A stretch of 6,073 nt of DNA from Bacillota bacterium (GTDB lineage: Bacteria; Bacillota; Limnochordia; Limnochordales; ZCTH02-B6), in contig QGSR01000125.1 of the NCBI GenBank assembly GCA_003387805.1, forward strand, positions 1 through 6,073. Direction: 5' to 3'. Position numbers and translations under genes: made by a program. Under the pieces are notes generated by a model. It had not been told where the DNA came from and made no database searches. It worked only from the letters and a program-made list of their open reading frames with translations. Each line of letters starts with the position of its first letter. The stretch's first letter is position 1. This document shows positions 1 through 4,990 of this stretch, in pieces.

Positions 1-161
1 TGGCCCCGCCGGGCGACGAGGCTGACCGCCCCGGCGATTTTTCCGCGGTCAATGTACTTCTGGATGAGCCGCCGGGTGCCGGCGAGCTTGTCGGCGTCAA
101 AGCCGAGCGCAGCGGGATCGGCTGCGGCCGGGACCCGGCGCGCCCCGGCGATGTGCTCCAT
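1..161 (-). CDS. Serine hydrolase of the class C beta-lactamase-like family, N-terminal fragment
   Basis: Only the first 53 codons are present; the frame stays open to the left edge. The translation begins MEHIAGARRVPA and continues with GFDADKLAGTRRLIQKYID, then RGKIAGAVSLVARRG. A 'GF..(D)KL..(I)...I...(I)..G.I.GAV.LVAR.G' opening is typical of the beta-lactamase-related serine hydrolases (Pfam Beta-lactamase, EstB/penicillin-binding-protein-like esterases). The catalytic SxxK and YxN motifs would lie beyond the edge, so esterase, peptidase or lactamase activity cannot be told apart. No signal peptide is visible, which favours a cytoplasmic esterase-like member. An AGGGG Shine-Dalgarno lies at 173-177 on the minus strand, 11 bases before the ATG at 161 and 8 before an in-frame GTG at 164, so the true start may be GTG-164. 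It follows the exporter gene by about 36 bases on the same strand and is probably co-transcribed with it. Confidence 0.75.
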   Translation of the reverse strand, partial: MEHIAGARRVPAAADPAALGFDADKLAGTRRLIQKYIDRGKIAGAVSLVARRG

Positions 162-172
162 CACAGCAACAA

Positions 173-177
173 CCCCT
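173..177 (-). promoter_or_regulatory. Shine-Dalgarno of the serine hydrolase gene
   Basis: On the minus strand this reads AGGGG. It stands 8 bases before GTG-164 and 11 before ATG-161, which follow one another in the same frame. The spacing slightly favours GTG-164, while codon preference favours ATG-161. The two choices differ by one residue. Confidence 0.5.
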
Positions 178-197
178 GACCATGTCGAAAGCGGCGG

Positions 198-1952
198 TCA
201 CGAAACGACGGCCGTGGACGCCGCGGCGTACTGGCGCTCGACGAAGCGCCGGTACAGCGTGCCCCGGGCCATGAGCTCCTGGTGATTGCCCATCTCCACG
301 ATGCGGCCGCCGTCCAGCACGGCGATTTTGTCCGCATGCCGGATGGTGGACAGCCGGTGGGCGATGACGATGGACGTTTTTCCTTCCATCAACCTGTTGA
401 GCGCTTTCTGAATCTGCTGCTCGGTTTCCACGTCCACCGCCGACGTGGCCTCGTCCAAAATGAGGATGGGTGCGTCCTTCAGCACCGCCCGGGCGATGGA
501 CAGCCGCTGCTTCTGCCCGCCGCTGAGGCGGAAGCCCCGCTCGCCGATGCGGGTGTGGTACCCGTCCGGGAGCTCCATGATGAAATCGTGGGCGTTGGCG
601 ATGCGGGCCGCCCGCTCCACGTCCTCCTGCGTCGCGCCGTCCACGCCGTACATAATGTTTTCCAGCACGGTGCCGTTGAACAAAAACGTGTCCTGCAGCA
701 CCATGCTGATGTTGCGGCGCAAATCCCGCAGCTTCAGGTCCCGCAAGTCGACGCCGTCCAGCAAAATGCGGCCGGCCGTCGGATCGTAAAACCGGGGAAT
801 GAGGCTGGCCACGGTGGACTTGCCCACGCCGGTGGGGCCCACCAGCGCCAGCGTCTCGCCGGGCTCGACCACGAAGGAGACGTCCTTCAGCACCGGGTTG
901 CCTTCGGTGTAGGCGAAGTGCACGCCCTGAAACTCGATGCGGCCCCGGGCCCGGCCGATGCGCACGGGCTGGGGCTTCTCCACCACGTCCGACGTGGCGT
1001 CCAGCACCTCGGCCACCCGGTCCGAGCTGGCCAGCGCCATCTGCACCTGCTCGTTCATGCGGGCCAGCACCGTCACGGGCTGATAAAACATGCTCAGGTA
1101 CAGGAAAAACGCCACCAAATCCTCCACCGGCAGCGTGCCGGCCAGAGCCGCCCGGCCGCCGAAAAACAGGACGATGACCGTGCCCAGCGACGCCGCCAGT
1201 TCCACCGACGGGTGGTACACCGCGATGAGCCGCAGCGCCCGCAGCAGCTTGACGGTGTAGCCTTGGGAGCGGTCCGTGACCCGCTCCTTTTCGAACGGTT
1301 CCCGGGTGAAAACCTGAATCTCCTTCATGCCCGAGAAGTTGTCCTGCAGCACGGCGTTGAGATCCGCCAGCTTCTTTTGCGCGACCCGGAACGCGTCCCG
1401 CATGCGTCCGCTGAAAAGCCACACGACGCCCACCAGCAGCGGAATCGGGATGAGCGTCAACAGCGCCAGCTGGGGGCTCAGATAAAAGAGGATGCCGGTG
1501 ATGCCCGCCAGGATGGTGACGTTGACGATCATGTCCGGGATGTTGTGGGCGATGAGGGGCTCGATGTTGGTGGTGTCGTTGACGACCCGGGACATGATTT
1601 CGCCCGTCTGCTTGTCGCTGTAGTAGCGCAAGGACAGTTTCTGCAAATGGTCGTACAGCGCCACCCGCAGGTCGCTGACGTAGTTCCACGCCATGACGTG
1701 GGCGATGTAGCTCTTGAAATACTCGAACACGGCCCGCAGCACGTACGTGGCCAGCAGAACGACGGCCAGCACGCCGACCCGTTCCCACGCGCCGGGCCGG
1801 CCGAGCTCGTTGGCGACGATGCCGACCACTTCCCGGAGAACCCACGGGCCCGCCAGGCTGAAGACCGTGACGGCCAGTGTCGAAATGACGACGACGACCA
1901 TATGGACCTTGTACGGCGCCAAAAATGCGCGAAGACGGGAGAAAATGGCCAT
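198..1952 (-). CDS. ABC exporter half-transporter (fused permease and ATPase, MsbA/BmrA-like)
   Basis: This 584-residue protein has the usual length and order for a type IV ABC exporter half. About six membrane helices lie near residues 16-38, 59-79, 139-159, 160-181, 241-266 and 274-296, followed by a C-terminal ATPase domain from about 338. The TGEIMSRVVNDT segment (116-127) is the classic coupling region between helices 2 and 3. Every ATPase motif is intact: A-loop Tyr348, Walker A GPTGVGKST (372-380), Q-loop Gln420, signature LSGGQ (476-480), Walker B ILILD (496-500) with catalytic Glu501, D-loop SAVD (504-507) and switch His532. With one full consensus site set and no partner half-transporter next door, a homodimer is the simplest model (inference). 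The substrate could be a drug, lipid or peptide; sequence alone does not say. The ATG at 1952 has an AGGTGA Shine-Dalgarno at 1959-1964, six bases upstream. A serine hydrolase gene follows closely. Confidence 0.95.
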   Translation of the reverse strand: MAIFSRLRAFLAPYKVHMVVVVISTLAVTVFSLAGPWVLREVVGIVANELGRPGAWERVGVLAVVLLATYVLRAVFEYFKSYIAHVMAWNYVSDLRVALYDHLQKLSLRYYSDKQTGEIMSRVVNDTTNIEPLIAHNIPDMIVNVTILAGITGILFYLSPQLALLTLIPIPLLVGVVWLFSGRMRDAFRVAQKKLADLNAVLQDNFSGMKEIQVFTREPFEKERVTDRSQGYTVKLLRALRLIAVYHPSVELAASLGTVIVLFFGGRAALAGTLPVEDLVAFFLYLSMFYQPVTVLARMNEQVQMALASSDRVAEVLDATSDVVEKPQPVRIGRARGRIEFQGVHFAYTEGNPVLKDVSFVVEPGETLALVGPTGVGKSTVASLIPRFYDPTAGRILLDGVDLRDLKLRDLRRNISMVLQDTFLFNGTVLENIMYGVDGATQEDVERAARIANAHDFIMELPDGYHTRIGERGFRLSGGQKQRLSIARAVLKDAPILILDEATSAVDVETEQQIQKALNRLMEGKTSIVIAHRLSTIRHADKIAVLDGGRIVEMGNHQELMARGTLYRRFVERQYAAASTAVVS

Positions 1953-1958
1953 GAATCT

Positions 1959-1964
1959 TCACCT
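1959..1964 (-). promoter_or_regulatory. Shine-Dalgarno of the ABC exporter gene
   Basis: On the minus strand this reads AGGTGA, six bases before the ATG at 1952. It fixes the start, because the longer open frames in this area lack such a site. Confidence 0.7.
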
Positions 1965-1969
1965 ACGCT

Positions 1970-1998
1970 ATTGTACCCGAAACCGGCCGGCGGATCAT
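1970..1998 (-). promoter_or_regulatory. Candidate sigma-A promoter for the ABC exporter gene
   Basis: On the minus strand a TACAAT -10 hexamer (1970-1975) matches TATAAT at five of six positions. Seventeen bases upstream is ATGATC (1993-1998), which matches TTGACA at only three of six. The start point would fall near 1963, giving a leader of only about 11 bases that clips the first base of the Shine-Dalgarno. That makes the call weak, although short-leader messages do exist. A 13-base dyad (1990-2002) overlaps the -35 area. Confidence 0.3.
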
Positions 1999-2002
1999 CC
2001 GC
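1990..2002. promoter_or_regulatory. 13-base dyad (operator-like) in the divergent intergenic region
   Basis: GCGGATCATCCGC has perfect 6-base arms, GCGGAT and ATCCGC, around a central C. It lies over the candidate -35 region of the exporter, where a repressor dimer would typically bind. The divergent intergenic region (1953-2170) otherwise holds only GC-rich sequence and weak promoter candidates. I cannot name a regulator, and dyads of this size can arise by chance in GC-rich DNA. Confidence 0.3.
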
Positions 2003-2063
2003 GCCCGCCCCGGGGTCCCGGCCGACCAACGTCCCGGAGGAATCGGTCCGCGGCGGTGCGAAC

Positions 2064-2072
2064 TGCAACAAT
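2064..2072 (+). promoter_or_regulatory. Weak candidate extended -10 for the DUF697 gene
   Basis: TGCAACAAT has a TGn extension followed by AACAAT, which matches TATAAT at four of six positions. No recognisable -35 lies 16-18 bases upstream. It is the most AT-rich spot upstream of the rightward genes and would give a leader of about 90 bases. This is a guess at the promoter for the rightward gene set. Confidence 0.2.
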
Positions 2073-2170
2073 AGGCGACGCGCCGAGCGGCATTCGGAAA
2101 CGCTCAAGGCCCTCGGCTCCGGGAACCCGGGGCCCGGCGCCCACAGCGCGGACGCTTGGGGGGTGGCAGC

Positions 2171-3277
2171 ATGCAAGAGGAAATCGCCAAGCTGGCCCGA
2201 GTCATCGCCATCATCTTGCTGGGTCTGCTGGTTTTGTTCGTCATCAACGTCACGGGGCAGATCGTCAGCTTGGCCGACCGCATTTCGCCCGCCTTCGGGA
2301 CCGTGGTCTTCTGGCTGCTTCTGGCGCTGTACGCGGCGGCCGTGGGGGCGCTGGTGTACCAGTACGCCCGGCTGCCCAAGCCGCTGCGGCCGCCCGCGAG
2401 CAAAGACGACCCGGAGTATCCCCGGTACCTGGAGCGGCTGAAGGCGCGGCTGCGCAGCAACCAGTACGTGCACGACATGCCGCTGGACACGGAGGATGAC
2501 CTGAACCGGGCCATGAAGCTGCTGGCCAAGCGGGCCGACGAGGTGACCCGCAAAACCGCGCTGCAGGTGTTCTTGACGACGGCCATTTCGCAAAACGGCA
2601 GCCTGGACGGGCTGGCGGTGCTGGCGGCCCAGTCCCGCATGGTGCTGGAAATCGCCAAAATCTACAACCAGCGGCCCACGCTGCGGGACCTGGTCTGGCT
2701 GTACGGCAACGTGGCCTTCGCGGCGCTGTTCGCCCGGCAAATCGAGGACATGGACGTGGGCGAGACGATTCAGCCCATCATTTCGGCCATTTCGTCGTCG
2801 GCCGTCGGCGCGGTGCCGGGCATGGAGACCGCGGCCACCGTTTTCGTCCAGTCGATGCTCACGGGCAGCGCCAACGCGTTCGTGACGCTCCGGGTGGGCG
2901 TGCTGGCCAAGCGCTACAGCGGCAGCCTGACGGCGCCCGACACCGACGCCATCCGCAAAGCCGCCTTTGCCGAAGCGGTGCAGATGATTCCGGGCGTGGT
3001 GACGCAAGGCGCGACCGCGGTGGGCCGGGTCATCGTGCGCACGCTGCCCATGTCCGCCTTCAACGTGGTGAAGTGGGCGGGCAAGACGACGGTCGATACC
3101 GCCGGCGACGTGTCCAAGAGGATCCTGGAGGGCGGCAAGGAGATGGCCGCCACGGGCGCGGACGCGGTGAAGAAGTTCACCAACCGCTTCCGGTGGCGGC
3201 CGAAGGGGAAGCAGCCAACGCAGGCAAAAGAGGAGGAGCCGGTGGCCCCGGCCGACGCGGAGCCGGAGCGGACCTGA
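2171..3277 (+). CDS. DUF697 (YcjF-type) two-helix membrane protein
   Basis: The product is 368 residues. Two hydrophobic helices lie at about 9-32 and 42-65, followed by a basic, proline-rich linker (67-98) and a soluble part. The stretch AAQSRMVLEIAKIYNQRPTL (152-171), continuing to WLYGNVAFAALFARQ and a Gly/Ala/Ser-rich segment (about 200-250), matches the DUF697 pattern. That domain is found after GTPase domains and in the YcjF family of inner-membrane proteins. No GTPase motifs (P-loop, NKxD) are present, so this is a stand-alone member. The function is unknown; a membrane-associated stress or trafficking role is only suggested for relatives. The tail from about 340 is charged and probably disordered (KEEEPVAPADAEPERT). 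I chose ATG-2171, preceded by a G-rich weak Shine-Dalgarno (2158-2166); an in-frame TTG at 2156 would add five residues but has no ribosome site. It is the first of the rightward genes. Confidence 0.85.
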   Translation: MQEEIAKLARVIAIILLGLLVLFVINVTGQIVSLADRISPAFGTVVFWLLLALYAAAVGALVYQYARLPKPLRPPASKDDPEYPRYLERLKARLRSNQYVHDMPLDTEDDLNRAMKLLAKRADEVTRKTALQVFLTTAISQNGSLDGLAVLAAQSRMVLEIAKIYNQRPTLRDLVWLYGNVAFAALFARQIEDMDVGETIQPIISAISSSAVGAVPGMETAATVFVQSMLTGSANAFVTLRVGVLAKRYSGSLTAPDTDAIRKAAFAEAVQMIPGVVTQGATAVGRVIVRTLPMSAFNVVKWAGKTTVDTAGDVSKRILEGGKEMAATGADAVKKFTNRFRWRPKGKQPTQAKEEEPVAPADAEPERT

Positions 3278-3306
3278 GCGGAAAAATTTTTGCGCCCGGT
3301 GGGTAA

Positions 3307-3355
3307 CCTTTCCGGCGCCGGTGCGTCCAATTGGACGAGACCGGGCACCGAAAGG
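3307..3355. repeat. Nested inverted repeats with a perfect 14-base palindrome in the SprT-like gene leader
   Basis: The core CGTCCAATTGGACG (3324-3337) is a perfect 14-base palindrome. Around it CCGGT (3318-3322) can pair with ACCGG (3340-3344). An outer arm CCTTTC (3307-3312) pairs with GAAAGG (3350-3355). Competing pairings exist: CGGTGC (3319-3324) with GCACCG (3345-3350), and GCCCGGT (3294-3300) with ACCGGGC (3340-3346). It occupies the 132-base gap between the DUF697 stop and the GTG start of the SprT-like gene. No T-tract follows the outer arm, so it does not look like an intrinsic terminator. A dimeric-regulator operator or a structured mRNA leader are the main alternatives; neither is proven. 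Confidence 0.55.
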
Positions 3356-3394
3356 GGGCGGAACGGGCGGAGCGGGCGTCGGGCAATGAGAAGC

Positions 3395-3404
3395 GGAGGC
3401 GGAG
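3395..3404 (+). promoter_or_regulatory. Shine-Dalgarno that decides the start of the SprT-like gene
   Basis: GGAGGCGGAG contains GGAGG 10 bases before GTG-3410 and a second GGAG 5 bases before it. The other in-frame candidates, TTG-3290 and ATG-3386, have no comparable site. This supports GTG-3410 as the start. Confidence 0.5.
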
Positions 3405-3409
3405 CAGGC

Positions 3410-4018
3410 GTGAGCAGCGGCGGACGGGGCGAGGGAGCCGCCGGGAACAAGCAGGAGCAGCCCGAGGCGGCGCAGCGGTCCGGAGCGACGGCCGGGACGG
3501 CGGCCGGGGCGGCGGCGGAGGACGTGCGGGCCGAGGCGGGCCAGGCGGCGCGGCTGCCTTCGTTGGACGAGCTGTACCAGCGCTACGAGCGCTTCAACCG
3601 TCTCTATTTTGAAAACCTGCTGCCGCGGGCGGACGACGTCACCATCGAGTGGAGCAGGCGCATGACCAGCGCCGCGGGGCGCTGCTACACGAAGCGGCGC
3701 ATCATCCGCCTGTCGACGCACTACCACGAAAAGTTTCCGGAGGAAGTGGATCAGACGCTGCTGCACGAGATGATCCACTTGCTGGTGCCCAACCACGGGC
3801 CGCTGTTTCACCTGTGGCTGCGGCGCATCCGGGAGCGGGGCGGCGTGGTGCAGCGCTACAGCCGGGAGCGGGCTACGCCGGCCAAGTACCGCTGGGAGTA
3901 CACGTGCCGCCGGTGCGGGGCCGTGCGCCGCACGCAGCGGCGGCTGGCCCACGGCGGCAAGTACCACCGCTGCCGGCAGTGCCGGGTGGGCGTGACGGAG
4001 AAACGGCTGGAGCCTTAG
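3410..4018 (+). CDS. SprT-like zinc metallopeptidase with C-terminal zinc ribbon
   Basis: Numbered from GTG-3410 the product has 202 residues. Residues 1-48 are low-complexity and Gly/Ala/Glu/Gln-rich, probably disordered. A SprT-like domain follows: LPSLDELYQRYERFNRLYF (49-67), an AGRCY...IIRLSTHYH strand region (88-106), then HEMIH with zinc ligands His119 and His123, catalytic Glu120, and a likely third ligand His129 in NHGPLF. The spacing HExxH-5-H is short, as in YgjP/metzincin-like zincins; E. coli SprT and SPRTN have a longer gap. A C-terminal ribbon carries CRRC (166-169) and CRQC (188-191), the usual second zinc site. SprT/Spartan relatives act on DNA-bound or DNA-protein-crosslink substrates, but a DNA-repair role here is only inferred from family. 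An ATG at 3386 or TTG at 3290 would lengthen the low-complexity N-terminus and lack a good Shine-Dalgarno. It lies 132 bases after the DUF697 gene and 106 before the SIMPL gene. Confidence 0.85.
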   Translation: MSSGGRGEGAAGNKQEQPEAAQRSGATAGTAAGAAAEDVRAEAGQAARLPSLDELYQRYERFNRLYFENLLPRADDVTIEWSRRMTSAAGRCYTKRRIIRLSTHYHEKFPEEVDQTLLHEMIHLLVPNHGPLFHLWLRRIRERGGVVQRYSRERATPAKYRWEYTCRRCGAVRRTQRRLAHGGKYHRCRQCRVGVTEKRLEP

Positions 4019-4109
4019 GCGAGAGACGAGTTGTCATTGTGAACGATGAAAAGGGCGCGGGGCGGCCTCGTCAGGGCGGAGGGGCCGCCGCCGGGCCGGA
4101 ATGCCGGGA

Positions 4110-4114
4110 AAGGA
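4110..4114 (+). promoter_or_regulatory. Shine-Dalgarno of the SIMPL-domain gene
   Basis: AAGGA stands 10 bases before ATG-4125. The ATG at 4101 lies upstream of this site and has nothing comparable before it, so the site favours the shorter product, whose signal peptide then begins normally. Confidence 0.45.
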
Positions 4115-4124
4115 TGTGGCGACG

Positions 4125-4862
4125 ATGCAGAGAGCATATACGACGTGGCGGCGGACGGTCACGGTCGCGCTGGGCGTGCTGCTGGTGCTGGGTGCGCTGG
4201 GCGCGGCGGCGCCGGCCTACGCGCAAAGCGACGAGGCGGGAACGCTGGTGGTGTCGGCCCGGGCCGAAATCAAGGCCGAGCCGGATATGGCGGTGTTCAC
4301 CGTGGGCGTGGAGACCCGGGGCGAGACGGTGGAGGAAGCCCGGGCGGCCAACGCCGAGGCCATGCAGGCCATTCATGCACGGCTGCTGGCCCTGGGCGCG
4401 GACGAGCGGGACCTGAAGACGCGCAACCTGCGCATCAACGCCGAGTGGCACTACAACCCCAACGACGGCACTCGCACGCTCATCGGGTACGTGGTCAGCC
4501 ATTCGCTGGAAGTGACGGTGCGGGATTTGGCGGTGCTGGGCCCGTGGATCGACGCGGCGGTGAAGGCGGGGGCCAACCAGCTGTCCGGGCCCGTCTTCGG
4601 CCTGAGCAACAGCGAGGAGCTGGAGATGATGGCCCTGACCGAAGCGGTGCGCAAGGCGCGGGCCAAGGCCGACACCATCGCCCGGGCCGCCGGGGTGTTC
4701 CCGCGGCGGGTCGTCAGCATTCACGAAAGCGTCAGCACGCCCGTGGGCGGCGCGCTGCAGGCCCGGGCGGCCTTCGACGCCGTGGCCGAGGTGGTGTCGA
4801 CGCCGGTCGCGCCGGGCGAAGTGTCGGTGACGGCCACGGTGACCATTACGTTTGAAATCTAG
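4125..4862 (+). CDS. Secreted or surface SIMPL-domain (DUF541/YggE-like) protein
   Basis: From ATG-4125 the product is 245 residues. It opens with a textbook signal peptide: a basic n-region (MQRAYTTWRR), a hydrophobic core (TVALGVLLVLGALGAAA) and an AYA motif at 31-33 with likely cleavage before Gln34. No lipobox cysteine is present, so it is probably released or loosely attached outside the membrane. The mature part matches the SIMPL/DUF541 fold: LVVSARAEIKAEPDMAVFTV at the start, a helical ALGADERDLKTRNLRI region, GYVVSHSLEVTVRDL, an EAVRKARAKADTIARAAG helix (about 174-190) and a terminal strand VSVTATVTITFEI. Relatives include YggE and BP26; their biochemical function is not settled, though YggE is linked to oxidative stress. 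ATG-4101 would add eight residues ahead of the signal peptide and is less likely. A hairpin terminator lies 67 bases after the stop. Confidence 0.9.
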   Translation: MQRAYTTWRRTVTVALGVLLVLGALGAAAPAYAQSDEAGTLVVSARAEIKAEPDMAVFTVGVETRGETVEEARAANAEAMQAIHARLLALGADERDLKTRNLRINAEWHYNPNDGTRTLIGYVVSHSLEVTVRDLAVLGPWIDAAVKAGANQLSGPVFGLSNSEELEMMALTEAVRKARAKADTIARAAGVFPRRVVSIHESVSTPVGGALQARAAFDAVAEVVSTPVAPGEVSVTATVTITFEI

Positions 4863-4897
4863 TCCGGAAGGGCCGGGCGCGGCGGGGCGACAAACGG

Positions 4898-4926
4898 TTG
4901 CACGGCGCGGAAACAACCGATACAAT
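4898..4926 (+). promoter_or_regulatory. Sigma-A type promoter for the LLM oxidoreductase gene
   Basis: TTGCAC (4898-4903) matches TTGACA at four of six positions, the spacer is exactly 17 bases, and TACAAT (4921-4926) matches TATAAT at five of six. It is the best promoter match in the window. The predicted start point (about 4932-4934) falls inside the left arm of the adjoining hairpin, leaving a leader of about 58 bases before ATG-4991. Confidence 0.65.
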
Positions 4927-4928
4927 GC

Positions 4929-4957
4929 GAAAGGCGGCGCGCGGCGCCGCCTTTCTT
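4929..4957 (+). terminator. Hairpin after the SIMPL gene: intrinsic terminator or 5' mRNA hairpin
   Basis: Bases 4929-4940 pair perfectly with 4944-4955 (12 bp, very GC-rich, 3-base loop GCG). The right arm ends CTTTC and is followed by TT, giving a short, interrupted T-tract (CTTTCTTGCT). This fits a Rho-independent terminator for the SIMPL transcript. The same hairpin begins only three bases after the -10 box of the oxidoreductase promoter, so it would also form the extreme 5' end of that message, with about 8 bp of stem remaining if transcription starts near 4933. Confidence 0.6.
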
Positions 4958-4975
4958 GCTGACGGATCGTTGTAT

Positions 4976-4983
4976 GGGGTGGA
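4976..4983 (+). promoter_or_regulatory. Shine-Dalgarno of the LLM oxidoreductase gene
   Basis: GGGGTGGA stands seven bases before ATG-4991. It supports this start over the longer open frame, which reaches back through the hairpin and the promoter. Confidence 0.5.
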
Positions 4984-4990
4984 TACGCAG

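Noticed and set aside
2119..2130. CCGGGAACCCGG inverted repeat before the DUF697 gene
   Set aside because: The loop would be only two bases and the arms are plain G/C runs, which are frequent by chance in this composition. No T-tract is present.
282..2441. Long open frame on the plus strand (719 codons) opposite the exporter
   Set aside because: It is antisense to a gene whose every ABC motif is intact, its translation is His/Arg/Gln-rich without any domain pattern, and GC-rich codon bias naturally removes stops from this frame.
3290..3409. TTG-3290 as the start of the SprT-like gene
   Set aside because: There is no Shine-Dalgarno before it, the added 40 residues are low-complexity Arg/Gly/Ser, and it would make the nested inverted repeats coding. 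GTG-3410 has GGAGG at a suitable distance.
1529..3967. Long open frame on the minus strand (812 codons) opposite the DUF697 and SprT-like genes
   Set aside because: It crosses several real genes on both strands and the divergent intergenic region, and its Arg/His/Pro/Gly-rich translation resembles no family. It is a high-GC artefact.
4031..4060. TTGTCA at 4031-4036 as the -35 of a SIMPL promoter
   Set aside because: No -10-like hexamer lies 16-18 bases downstream; the sequence there is GGCGCG-like. The SIMPL gene may be read from upstream.
4898..4990. TTG-4898 as the start of the oxidoreductase
   Set aside because: The TTG is the first triplet of the -35 box, the extension encodes no family sequence, and MKFALSVLDLVPV at ATG-4991 is the normal family N-terminus with a ribosome site.
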